Positions 23,507 to 30,710 of a stretch of DNA of 38,153 bases are shown here, piece by piece (position 1 is the stretch's first letter; each line of letters begins with the position of its first letter). The position numbers were made by a program, and so were the translations under genes. The notes below the pieces were generated by a model. The model worked only from the letters and a program-made list of their open reading frames with translations, had not been told where the DNA came from and did not search any database. The stretch lies in contig NZ_BCRO01000115.1 in NCBI RefSeq assembly GCF_001552635.1, forward strand, positions 1-38,153, in the 5' to 3' direction. The stretch comes from Actinomadura hibisca NBRC 15177. GTDB lineage: Bacteria > Actinomycetota > Actinomycetes > Streptosporangiales > Streptosporangiaceae.

Positions 23507-24757
23507 TTAGGGCAGTGCCGTTTGTCCACCTGGTGGGATCAATGCGCGACGCTCCGACTGGACTTGCTCGGCCAACTCGTCCACGAGCGGTTCGTCTGGC
23601 CAGCGTTCGTTCAGGCGGTCCACCAGTTCGGCCGCGCGGGGGAGCAGGTCGCCTGATCGACGTGACGGCTCCAACGCGGTGCGCCCGTGGTGGACGGCGT
23701 TTTCCAACTCGCCGCGACGGCCGGCGACCAGGCCGAGATCCAGATGCACCATGGCCAGCCGCATCGGCCAGCGGAGCCGTCCGTCGCCAGGGCGGCACTG
23801 CGCGACCACCTCGCGGGCGTGCTCTTCGGCCGCGTCGTCCTCGCCGAGCATGGTGTAGATCGTCGAGCAGTAGAACTCGTACTTGTCGTGGTCGAACACG
23901 AAGTGGTGGTCGGGGTGGTCGGGGCGCGGCAACCGGTCCAGGACCGTCCGGCCGACGCGGAGGGCCTCCACCGCGCGCCGGTCGCCCATGCGCGCGTACC
24001 CGCGACCGGCTTGCAAGGTGAGCTGGACGGCGGCGTTGCTGGCTCCGGCGTGCCGGAGCCCGGCCTCGCTGTAGGTCACCACGTCGTCATAGCGGCGCTC
24101 GACCAGGGCGAACCATGCGGCGATCTCCCAGGACCAGCCGATCAGCTCGCCGTGCCCCGCCTGCTCGCCGAGTCGGCGGGTGGTGCTCCGGGCGATCTCG
24201 GCGGTCGCCGGATCACCGGCGTCGTAGGCGGAGCACGCCAGCAGCGCTGACAACCATCCCGCGCGCACGAGCAACTCGCGATGTTCGTTCAGGGTGGTGC
24301 GTCCGTCGAGCAGGTCAAGGACGTACTCCAGATGCGCGCGTCCGCGCCTGCACAACTCTGCCGGAGCCACGGTCGGGTAGTCGCGGCACAGGCGGTCCAC
24401 GGTCACGTCGAGCAACTCCAGGGCCCCAGCACCGAGATCGGTCGTATCGACTCGGCCGACCAGTTCCATGAATTCCACGTCGGCGGGGGCAGGAGATGTC
24501 AGGGGCGCGAACAGTTCGGTCTCGGGGACCTCCAGGGCAGCGGCCCAGAGCATCCGGTAGCGGGGACCGACCGCGCGTTTTCCGCCTTCGTGGTCGCGGA
24601 TGGCCCGCTCGATGTCACGGGCGCAGGGAAGTTGAGTGCGAACGCGCGGGGGCGCGACCTCGCGGAATAGCGTGGCGAGATCGGCGACGACCAGGCCGCG
24701 GGCCTTGCGCTCGGCGCGCAGCCGGGCGCCGGTGGCCTTGTTCTTCTCCGCTGACAT
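23507..24757 (-). CDS. XRE-family regulator with TPR-like sensor domain
   Basis: 416 aa from ATG 24757; a GTG at 24769 would add four residues. Residues 5-75 form an HTH domain (GARLRAERKARGLVVADLATLF, given as LRAERKARG and VVADLATLF, then DIERAIRDHEGGKRAVG). The remaining 330 residues are repeated helical pairs with TPR-like Ala/Gly/Tyr spacing (AGWLSALLACSAYDAG, GRGYARMGDRRAVEALRVG, AMVHLDLGLVAGRRGELENA). This architecture is frequent in actinomycetes, where such genes sit beside small partner genes. Two very small genes lie divergently. Repeated GACGTGYGC sequences upstream (24778-24840) are likely binding sites. Confidence 0.9.
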   Translation of the reverse strand: MSAEKNKATGARLRAERKARGLVVADLATLFREVAPPRVRTQLPCARDIERAIRDHEGGKRAVGPRYRMLWAAALEVPETELFAPLTSPAPADVEFMELVGRVDTTDLGAGALELLDVTVDRLCRDYPTVAPAELCRRGRAHLEYVLDLLDGRTTLNEHRELLVRAGWLSALLACSAYDAGDPATAEIARSTTRRLGEQAGHGELIGWSWEIAAWFALVERRYDDVVTYSEAGLRHAGASNAAVQLTLQAGRGYARMGDRRAVEALRVGRTVLDRLPRPDHPDHHFVFDHDKYEFYCSTIYTMLGEDDAAEEHAREVVAQCRPGDGRLRWPMRLAMVHLDLGLVAGRRGELENAVHHGRTALEPSRRSGDLLPRAAELVDRLNERWPDEPLVDELAEQVQSERRALIPPGGQTALP

Positions 24758-24777
24758 GTCGCTATGCACCTCGGCTG

Positions 24778-24840
24778 GAGACGTGCGCAGACGTGTGCCT
24801 ACGTCTGTCCTCGTCTCCGATTATCACGCTGACGTGTGCC
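24778..24840. promoter_or_regulatory. GACGTGYGC repeats upstream of the XRE gene
   Basis: GACGTGCGC (24780-24788), GACGTGTGC (24790-24798) and GACGTGTGC (24831-24839) are direct copies. AGACGT (24789-24794) and ACGTCT (24801-24806) form an inverted pair six bases apart. They lie within 85 bp of the XRE start, between it and the divergent small genes, so an autoregulatory operator is the simplest reading. The rest of this 218-bp gap shows nothing clear. Confidence 0.5.
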
Positions 24841-24975
24841 GACTGTCACAGCTTCACTGGTTGTGGGCGCGGGCTAAGGCGAGAGCCGCTGGCGCAGGGC
24901 TCTCACCTTGGTCCGCGCCCATCTGGAACGTCAGACGGCCCCGGCTGGGGGCTTGGGTGGAGGTGAGGTCCATCT

Positions 24976-25212
24976 ATGTGCGCGGTGAGCGATGACGTGC
25001 AGCAACGTGCTGACGCGCGTCGGCTCGATGCTGAGCGTCCCTACTGGGTCATCTGGTGGGGACCACGGACGCGGCGGTTCTGGGCGATGCCCGCGCGTGG
25101 GATGGCCGCGCCGTTGATCGACCGTGCCCGTCCTGACGAACTGGTCGCCGCGATGCGTGAGGTCGAGGCGTGGCATGGCTGGCCGCACGGTTTCGGGAGG
25201 GGCGATGGGTGA
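24976..25212 (+). CDS. Small hypothetical protein, XRE-associated
   Basis: 78 aa; GGAGGTGAGG lies seven bases before ATG 24976, a very strong ribosome site. The core RRLDAERPYWVIWWGPRTRRFWAMP (as WVIWWGPRTRRFWAMP plus DAERPY) is Trp-rich, followed by DELVAAMREVEAWHG. Short proteins of this kind beside XRE-TPR regulators are common in actinomycetes, with no assigned function that I can name. Its stop lies inside the next gene (8-bp overlap), so the two are coupled. Confidence 0.75.
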   Translation: MCAVSDDVQQRADARRLDAERPYWVIWWGPRTRRFWAMPARGMAAPLIDRARPDELVAAMREVEAWHGWPHGFGRGDG

Positions 25213-25381
25213 CGAGCTGAGCCGCGAGGAGCGGCGGCGGATCGTGCGCAAGGCTGAGGCGTTCGATGCGTTGATGTTGAACCTGCCTACTGCGGCGCAT
25301 CCGTTTCGGGGAGACCCCGAGGTCGTGAAGTGGGCGCTGGAGATCCTCAATGAGCCCGATCCGGACCAGGACGGTTGCTAG
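25205..25381 (+). CDS. 58-aa hypothetical protein
   Basis: 58 aa starting MGDELSREERRRIVRKAEAF; GGAGG lies four bases before ATG 25205. It is a charged helical protein with a short C-terminal region (FRGDPEVVKWALEILNEPD). Start and stop of the neighbouring small gene interleave (ATGGGTGA), implying co-translation. No family is recognised. The strong ribosome site and consistent codon usage make it a probable real gene that acts with the preceding one, perhaps under the XRE regulator. Confidence 0.65.
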   Translation: MGDELSREERRRIVRKAEAFDALMLNLPTAAHPFRGDPEVVKWALEILNEPDPDQDGC

Positions 25382-25392
25382 GCGCGCCGGGG

Positions 25393-25869
25393 TCAGTCGT
25401 CTTTCAGGTGGTATTTCATGCCCATGTGGGACGGGCGGAAGCCCATTTTCTGGTAGAAGCGGATCGACTCTGGGCGTTGGCGGTCTGTTGTTAGCTGCAC
25501 CACCCGGCAGCCTCTCGCGCGGGCCTGGTCTATGGCCCACGTGATCATGATCTGTCCGATGCCCCGGCCACGTTGTTCGGCGGCCACTCGTACGCCCTCG
25601 ATCTGCGCGCGTTCGCCGCCCGTGTAGGTCAGGCCCGGAATATAGGTCAGCTGGAACGTGCCCGCCATCGTGCCGTCCAGTTCCGCCACCACCACCGTGT
25701 TGTTCGGGTCGCGCTCGATCGCCGCGAAGGCGTGCAGGTACGCCTCCGGGATGATCTCGCCCGGCGCCTCGCGGGTCGCGCCCAGGGGGTCGTCGGCCAG
25801 CAGGCGGACGATTTCGGGCAGGTCGTCCCGCGTCGCCTCACGGAAGGTCACTTCTGGAACATGCCGCAC
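25393..25869 (-). CDS. GNAT family N-acetyltransferase
   Basis: 158 aa from GTG 25869; a GTG at 25908 would give 171 aa. I prefer 25869 because TAGCCT lies seven bases upstream (leaderless spacing) and the domain begins at once with VTFREATRDDLPEIVRLL. The acetyl-CoA loop is VAAEQRGRGIGQIMITW, motif B is VVQLTTDRQRPESIRFYQKMGF. It resembles GNATs acting on small amines or antibiotics, but the substrate is unknown. It is separated from the divergent whiB gene by an unusual tandem operator-like repeat. Confidence 0.87.
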   Translation of the reverse strand: MRHVPEVTFREATRDDLPEIVRLLADDPLGATREAPGEIIPEAYLHAFAAIERDPNNTVVVAELDGTMAGTFQLTYIPGLTYTGGERAQIEGVRVAAEQRGRGIGQIMITWAIDQARARGCRVVQLTTDRQRPESIRFYQKMGFRPSHMGMKYHLKDD

Positions 25870-25910
25870 GTCAGACAGGCTATCCGGACGTTCCGCGACG
25901 TTGTTCACCG

Positions 25911-25942
25911 CGACTTGTAGTACTACGACTTGTAGTACTACG
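25911..25942. promoter_or_regulatory. Tandem 15-bp operator-like repeat
   Basis: CGACTTGTAGTACTA occurs twice in direct succession (25911-25925 and 25926-25940), followed by CG. Each copy forms the palindrome GTAGTACTAC (25917-25926, 25932-25941). Across the junction lies TACTAC-N5-GTAGTA, reminiscent of BlaI/MecI-type dyads, which usually have a four-base spacer. It sits between the divergent GNAT and whiB genes and could control both. It is strikingly AT-rich for its surroundings. Confidence 0.6.
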
Positions 25943-26003
25943 TTGGGTGGGCAACGAACCCACCCCCGGAAACTGCCGGCGACGATGCCGCAGGGAGCCA
26001 GCG

Positions 26004-26327
26004 ATGTCGAATCCGAACAACGAAGAGCACTGGAGCGACCACGCCATCTGCCATGGCGCCGATCCCGACCTCTTCTTCCCCATCGGGTACTCCGCGGAGG
26101 TCTTCCAGGAGCAGGAGCGGGCGGCCAAGGAGATCTGCGGCAACTGCCCCGTGGTCGCCGACTGCCTCGCCTGGGCCCTGCGCGTCGGCGAGCCCGACGG
26201 CATCTGGGGCGGCACCACCCCCGAGGAGCGCCGCCACCTGCGCCGCCGCGTGGACGCCCCCGCGCGCAAGCGCCTTCCGGTCATCACCGTGCGCGGGGAC
26301 GCCTCCACCGAGCAGGCCGCCGCCTAG
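26004..26327 (+). CDS. WhiB-family iron-sulfur regulator
   Basis: 107 aa; GGGAG lies seven bases before ATG 26004. Four cysteines (16, 45, 48, 54) in the pattern C...CxxCx5C bind a [4Fe-4S] cluster. The GIWGG turn at 66-70 and a basic segment (TPEERRHLRRRVD) follow. There is no AT-hook, so it is not WhiB7. WhiB proteins act by binding region 4 of the principal sigma factor. Upstream are the tandem operator-like repeat and a GGGTGGG/CCCACCC hairpin (about 25945-25966). Its stop overlaps the convergent oxidoreductase stop by 4 bp. The specific Wbl subgroup cannot be settled from sequence alone. Confidence 0.93.
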   Translation: MSNPNNEEHWSDHAICHGADPDLFFPIGYSAEVFQEQERAAKEICGNCPVVADCLAWALRVGEPDGIWGGTTPEERRHLRRRVDAPARKRLPVITVRGDASTEQAAA

Positions 26328-27277
26328 GGGATCAGGGCCACCTTGCCCACCACCCGGCGCTCGTGCAGGTCCGCCAGCACCTCGGCCGCCCTCTCCAGGG
26401 GCTCGGTGCGGGGGGACGGGGGCGTGATCTTTCCCTCATCGGTCCAGGTCAGCAACGTTTCCAGCAGGGCGCGCTGCTCCAGCGGGTGATGCAGTTGCCA
26501 GGCGCCCCAGTCGACGCCGACGACGGTCCGGTTGCGCAGCAGCACCTGGTTCAGTGGCAGGGACGGGATCGTGCCCGACGCGAAGCCGATCACCGTGTAG
26601 CGGCCGCCCTCGCGCAGGGCGCGTAGGGCTGGGTCTGCCAGGTCGCCACCTACCGGGTCATATATGACGTCCACGCCGCCGTCCGAGAGTGATCGGGCGG
26701 CGGTTTTGATGTCGTCGGTCGTGTCGATCGTCTCGTCCGCTCCGGCGCTGCGGGCGGCCTCGCGCTTTTCCGGGGTGGACGCGGCGGCCAGGACTCGGGC
26801 TCCTAGGGCTTTGGCCACCTGGACGGCTGCCAGACCCACGCCGCCGCCTGCGCCCAGGATGAGGATCGTTTCGTTGGGGGCGAGGGTGGTTCGGTTTTTC
26901 AGGGCGAACAGGGCTGTGCAGTAGCTCTGGATGAATGTCGCTGCGCGTGGGGCGTCCAGGGTGGTGGGGACCGTGGTCAGGGCGGGGGCTGTGATGTGGG
27001 TTGCGAAGCCGCCTAGGCCGCACATTGCTACGACTCGGGTGCCGGGGGCCGGGGTTGTTACGTCTGGCCCTGTTGCTACTACGGTGCCTGCGATTTCGCT
27101 GCCTGGCACGAACGGCAGTGGGGGCTTGATCTGGTAGCGGCCCTGGACGAACAGGCCGTCCACGAAGTTGACTCCGGCTGCTTCCACCTCGATCAGGACC
27201 TGGCCTGGGCCCGGTTCCGGGGTGGGCAGGTCTCGCAGTGACAGGGAACCCAGTTCTTCGCAGACGAGTGCGCGCAT
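26324..27277 (-). CDS. NADPH:quinone oxidoreductase (zinc-free MDR)
   Basis: 317 aa. The N-terminal GroES-like domain (PGPGQVLIEVEAAGVNF) lacks the zinc cysteines of alcohol dehydrogenases. The Rossmann domain has GAGGGVGLAAVQVAK and a C-terminal GKVALIP-type end, as in quinone oxidoreductases. These enzymes reduce quinones or enoyl substrates with NADPH. CATATT ends six bases before ATG 27277, suggesting leaderless expression. It is divergent from the rhomboid gene and converges on whiB. Confidence 0.92.
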   Translation of the reverse strand: MRALVCEELGSLSLRDLPTPEPGPGQVLIEVEAAGVNFVDGLFVQGRYQIKPPLPFVPGSEIAGTVVATGPDVTTPAPGTRVVAMCGLGGFATHITAPALTTVPTTLDAPRAATFIQSYCTALFALKNRTTLAPNETILILGAGGGVGLAAVQVAKALGARVLAAASTPEKREAARSAGADETIDTTDDIKTAARSLSDGGVDVIYDPVGGDLADPALRALREGGRYTVIGFASGTIPSLPLNQVLLRNRTVVGVDWGAWQLHHPLEQRALLETLLTWTDEGKITPPSPRTEPLERAAEVLADLHERRVVGKVALIP

Positions 27278-27391
27278 CGGGCCAATATGGCGGAAACCGA
27301 ATCCGATTCGCCAGGGGCGGGCGGGGACGTTCCCGCCCTCCCGTCCGTTGACCTGGTGACGGCAGGGTCATCCCGATCTACGGTGGAGGAC

Positions 27392-28003
27392 ATGAGCTAC
27401 CCCCCGGTCCCCGAGCAGCGGCGGCGCTCCGCCGGACTCGCCACGCACGGCGTGCGGGCGGTCACGGCCCTCACGCTGGTGCTGCTGGTCACCGCCGCCA
27501 TGTGGGTGCTGGAGTTCGTCGACTACACGATGGACGGCGCGCTGGACGAGTTCGGCATCCAGCCCCACGACGTGCGCGACCTGCCCGACATCTTCACCGC
27601 GCCCTTCCTGCACGTCGGCTTCGGGCATCTGCTCAGCAACACCGTGCCCTTCATCATTCTGGGCTTCCTGGCGGCGGCGCGGGGTGTCGCCAAGTTCCTC
27701 GCGGCCAGTCTCGTGGTGATCATCGTCGGGGGGCTCGGCGTCTGGTTCACCAGCTCGGTCAACACCCTGGGCGCCAGCATCCTGGTGTTCGGGTTCTTCG
27801 GCTACCTGCTCGGGCGCGGGATCTTCGAGCGGCACTGGCTGGACATCGCCATCGCGGTCGGTGTGGTCGCCGTCTACGGCATGACGTTCCTGGCGGGCGT
27901 GCTGCCCGGTGATCCCTTGATTTCCTGGCAGGGCCACCTGTTCGGGTTGCTGGGGGGTCTGCTGGCCGCCTGGATGTTCCGCCGCTCGCTCGACGGGCGA
28001 TGA
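27392..28003 (+). CDS. Rhomboid intramembrane serine protease
   Basis: 203 aa, about six TM segments. The key motifs are HVGFGHLLSNTVPF (His/Asn oxyanion region), LGASILVFG with nucleophile Ser129, and QGHLFGLLGG with His182. I chose ATG 27392 (GGAGG just upstream, tight spacing); an in-frame ATG at 27287 would add 35 hydrophilic residues and nearly abut the divergent gene. Rhomboids cleave substrates within the membrane. The usual GASGxxxG reads GASILVFG, so activity is likely but not certain. It is followed by a hairpin and the doxX-like gene. Confidence 0.9.
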   Translation: MSYPPVPEQRRRSAGLATHGVRAVTALTLVLLVTAAMWVLEFVDYTMDGALDEFGIQPHDVRDLPDIFTAPFLHVGFGHLLSNTVPFIILGFLAAARGVAKFLAASLVVIIVGGLGVWFTSSVNTLGASILVFGFFGYLLGRGIFERHWLDIAIAVGVVAVYGMTFLAGVLPGDPLISWQGHLFGLLGGLLAAWMFRRSLDGR

Positions 28004-28010
28004 TTCGGCG

Positions 28011-28049
28011 GCCTCCTGAGGGTCTGTATCCATGACCCCCCTAGGAGGC
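28011..28049 (+). promoter_or_regulatory. Hairpin covering the doxX ribosome site
   Basis: GCCTCCTGAGGGTC (28011-28024) can pair, with a bulge, with GACCCCCCTAGGAGGC (28034-28049). The right arm contains the AGGAGG ribosome site of the DoxX gene five bases before its ATG, so folding would hide it. It may instead serve as a terminator for the rhomboid gene. No ligand-binding core is visible. Confidence 0.45.
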
Positions 28050-28053
28050 TTCC

Positions 28054-28443
28054 ATGGCAACCGAACGTAGCCGCGCCGTCCAGATCGTCGTCTGGGTGCT
28101 CCAGATCCTGCTGGCCCTCATGTTCCTCAGCGCCGGTGTCCAGAAGCTCGTCGGCACCGAGCCCATGACCGACATGTTCGACGAGATCGGCGTCGGCCAG
28201 TGGCTCCGCTACGTCATCGGCTTCCTGGAGGTCGCCGCCGCCGTCGGGCTCTGTGTGCCGTTGTTGGCCGCTGCGGCTGCCGGCGGCGTCGTGCTGCTGA
28301 TGATCGGCGCTGTCGTCACCAGCGTCGCGGTGCTGGACGAGAACCCGCTGGTGCCACTGGTCGTCGGCGTCGTCGCCGCCATCGTCCTGGCGCTGCGCCG
28401 GGCGGAGCTGACGCGGCTGCCCGCCCGGCTCGGCACACGCTGA
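28054..28443 (+). CDS. DoxX family membrane protein
   Basis: 129 aa; GGAGG lies five bases before ATG 28054. Four TM segments, beginning with VVWVLQILLALMFLSAGVQKLVG, the DoxX signature with SAGxxKL, and VIGFLEVAAAVGL in TM2. DoxX proteins are small quinone-associated or redox-linked membrane proteins of unclear activity. It follows the rhomboid gene on the same strand and converges on the SDR gene with one base between the stops. Confidence 0.9.
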   Translation: MATERSRAVQIVVWVLQILLALMFLSAGVQKLVGTEPMTDMFDEIGVGQWLRYVIGFLEVAAAVGLCVPLLAAAAAGGVVLLMIGAVVTSVAVLDENPLVPLVVGVVAAIVLALRRAELTRLPARLGTR

Positions 28444-28444
28444 C

Positions 28445-29188
28445 TCAGTGCGGGCGCACGGAGACGTCGCTGACCACCGCGTCGCGCGGCGTCTCCAGCG
28501 CCCCCACCAGCACCCGCGCCACCGTCGCCGCGTCCGCGAAGTCCTCGGCCCGGTAGTCCTTGCCTTCCTGGGCCCGCACCCTGCGCTGCATCTCGGTCGC
28601 CGTCCGCCCCGGGTAGACGGTCGTGACGCGCAGCTCCGGCTCCTCCGCGCGCAACGAGTCGGCCAGCGCCCGCAGCCCGAACTTGCTCGCCGCGTACGCC
28701 GACCAGTTCGGGTTGGCGCGCAGCCCGGCGGTCGAGTTCACGAACACCACGTGCCCCTGCGCCGCCCGCAACGCCGGGAGCAGCAGCCGGGTCAGCTCGG
28801 CCGCCGACACCAGGTTGGTGTTGAGGTGGTCGATCCACTCGTCGGCCTCGGTCTCGGCGACCGTCCCCAGGTGCACGAACCCCGCGCTGTGGATCACTCC
28901 GTCCAGGCGGTCCGGCAGGTCGGCCTCGACGAGCGCGGCCTCCAGGCGGCGCGGCTCGTTCAGGTCCAGCACCAGCGTGTGCACCGCCGTCGCGGTCGCC
29001 GTGGTGGCCTGGCCGATCGAGAACGCCTGCGTGCGCGCGTGCGCGCCGCCGCTCAACGATCCGCTCAGCGCCGCCAGCTTCTCGGCCGAGCGCCCGGTCA
29101 GGATCAGGTCGTGGCCGCGCTCGCGCAGCAGCCCGGCCACCGCCGCGCCGATGCCGCCGGTGGCCCCGGTGATGAGATAGGTCCCCAT
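28445..29188 (-). CDS. Short-chain dehydrogenase/reductase
   Basis: 247 aa. NAD(P) motif TGATGGIG (7-14), VIHSAGFVHLG, and catalytic Ser152, Tyr165 and Lys169 (YAASK) are all present. An unusual low-complexity stretch at about 43-70 (Ser/Gly/Ala/Thr-rich, containing ATTATATAVH) lies between the second strand and the conserved DL that normally follows soon after, suggesting an insertion. TGRSAEKL after strand 2 suggests NADP preference. Substrate unknown. Confidence 0.92.
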   Translation of the reverse strand: MGTYLITGATGGIGAAVAGLLRERGHDLILTGRSAEKLAALSGSLSGGAHARTQAFSIGQATTATATAVHTLVLDLNEPRRLEAALVEADLPDRLDGVIHSAGFVHLGTVAETEADEWIDHLNTNLVSAAELTRLLLPALRAAQGHVVFVNSTAGLRANPNWSAYAASKFGLRALADSLRAEEPELRVTTVYPGRTATEMQRRVRAQEGKDYRAEDFADAATVARVLVGALETPRDAVVSDVSVRPH

Positions 29189-29212
29189 GGCGTCCCATTC
29201 TGTCGGTCGGAC

Positions 29213-30670
29213 TCAGTTCGGTCGCAACACCCGGGTGACCCCGGCGATCAGCGCGGTGGCCAGCACCCAGCCCGCGGCCACCAGCCCGTAGGCCAGCCAC
29301 CGCGAGCCGCCGGACGGGTCGAACGCCTGCTGCTGCCCGAAGGTGTCGATCGGGATCAGCAGGTCCAGCGTGTAGACGAAGGCGTGGAAGACCGGGCGCT
29401 CGTCGGGCGGCTTCACCGCGCGCGGCTTGTCCAGCGAGAACACCGTCGTCCCGAGCGCCACCAGCGCCCCGAACCACGCGAACGCCAGCCACGGCCGGTA
29501 CCCGAACCCCACCGTCCAGTCCAGCAGGTAGTTCCAGCCCCGGGCGACGGCGGGCAGCTTGCGGCGGCGCGCCCGCTGCTTGGCGAGCTGCACCTTGCGC
29601 GCCAGCTCGTCGTGCCCGGCCGCGTGGTACCAGGCGGCGAGCTGCTCGTACGGCTGGAGGTGGAACATCTTGTCGCGGCCGACCCAGCTCAGCCGGTCCT
29701 TGAACTCCGCGCCGCGCAACATCTCGTAGACCAGGCCGTTCAGGTACATCTCGTCGGGCCAGATGTCGGGGTGGTCCTGGATCTGGGCGATCCGGGAGTA
29801 CGAGAGCGACACCCGGCCCTTGATCTTCTCGGCGGGCCACAACAGCAGCTCGTCGGCCTGGATGTGGCTGGCGTGCAGCGCCATGCGGTCGGGGTCGCCG
29901 GAGTCCAGCGTCGCCTTGGAGAACGACAGGGTGCCGTTCACCCGGGCGCTGCGCAGCCGCACCGTGCCGAGCGCGGTGAAGCCCGCGCTGAACTCGGCGG
30001 CGTCCTCGACGATCATGTTCTGCGCGTCCAGCGCGATCCGGCCCGGGTTGCGCAGCGTGGTGCCCTGCATGAACAGCCCGCCGTTCATGCGCGCCCCGAC
30101 CAGCCGCACCCCGCCGGTGATGTCGGCGTCCTGCACGAAGCAGCCGACCTCCACCACGGTGCCGCCGCTGAAGATCGCCCAGGTGGCGGGGTCGGGCGCG
30201 ACGATGGTGGCCGCGTTCAGCCGCAGCCCGCCCAGGATCTGCGCGCGGGTCAGCCGCACCTCGCCCTCGATCAGCGACCGGGACAGGCTGAGGAAGCCGT
30301 CCACCCGCAGCCCGCCGCCGTCGAAGCCGGGCATCCGGCAGTTCGACAGCCGCATCTGGCGGGTCTGGCAGTTGGAGAAGTCGGGCGGCGCGACCAGCCG
30401 GCAGAACTCCAGCCGCAGCTCGTGCTCGACGGTGCCGCCCCGCAACGAGAGCGTCCCGACGACGTACGCGCCGCGCAGGTGCACCGCCGGGACGCGCCCC
30501 GGCACGCTGTCGCCCGCGCCGAGCAGCAGCTGGGCGATGATCTCGGCGCGGACGATCCGCTCGGGCGCGGGCCCGGCGGGCAGGTCGTCGCCCAGCACGA
30601 CGGGGGTGCCGGTCGGGAACGCGTGCCACAGACGGCGTTCGACATCACTGAGTCCGGGAGGCTCTGCCAC
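29213..30670 (-). CDS. Repeat-fold membrane-associated protein (pentapeptide-like)
   Basis: 485 aa from GTG 30670 (AAAGGAG upstream); a TTG at 30700 would add ten residues. An N-terminal helical part (LSDVERRLWHAFPTG) precedes a long series of beta-strand repeats, about residues 60-300 (AVHLRGAYVVGTLSLRGGTV, VRLTRAQILGGLRLNAATI, VRLVGARMNGGLFMQGTTL), which should form a right-handed beta-helix. Helical segments and two C-terminal TM segments (about 395-415, 455-475) follow. Similar proteins are often called membrane-associated oxidoreductases in Streptomyces, although no cofactor motif is visible. Function unknown. Confidence 0.8.
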   Translation of the reverse strand: MAEPPGLSDVERRLWHAFPTGTPVVLGDDLPAGPAPERIVRAEIIAQLLLGAGDSVPGRVPAVHLRGAYVVGTLSLRGGTVEHELRLEFCRLVAPPDFSNCQTRQMRLSNCRMPGFDGGGLRVDGFLSLSRSLIEGEVRLTRAQILGGLRLNAATIVAPDPATWAIFSGGTVVEVGCFVQDADITGGVRLVGARMNGGLFMQGTTLRNPGRIALDAQNMIVEDAAEFSAGFTALGTVRLRSARVNGTLSFSKATLDSGDPDRMALHASHIQADELLLWPAEKIKGRVSLSYSRIAQIQDHPDIWPDEMYLNGLVYEMLRGAEFKDRLSWVGRDKMFHLQPYEQLAAWYHAAGHDELARKVQLAKQRARRRKLPAVARGWNYLLDWTVGFGYRPWLAFAWFGALVALGTTVFSLDKPRAVKPPDERPVFHAFVYTLDLLIPIDTFGQQQAFDPSGGSRWLAYGLVAAGWVLATALIAGVTRVLRPN

Positions 30671-30710
30671 GGGCTCCTTTTCTACGGGCCGCCGGGCCAA
30701 TGATCAATAG

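Noticed and set aside
23507..25381. Classical XRE plus DUF397 pair
   Set aside because: Neither small gene shows the DUF397 pattern, and they are divergent from the regulator, not downstream of it.
26004..26327. WhiB7 antibiotic-response regulator
   Set aside because: No AT-hook (RGRP-type) motif follows the GIWGG turn, so the WhiB7 label is not supported.
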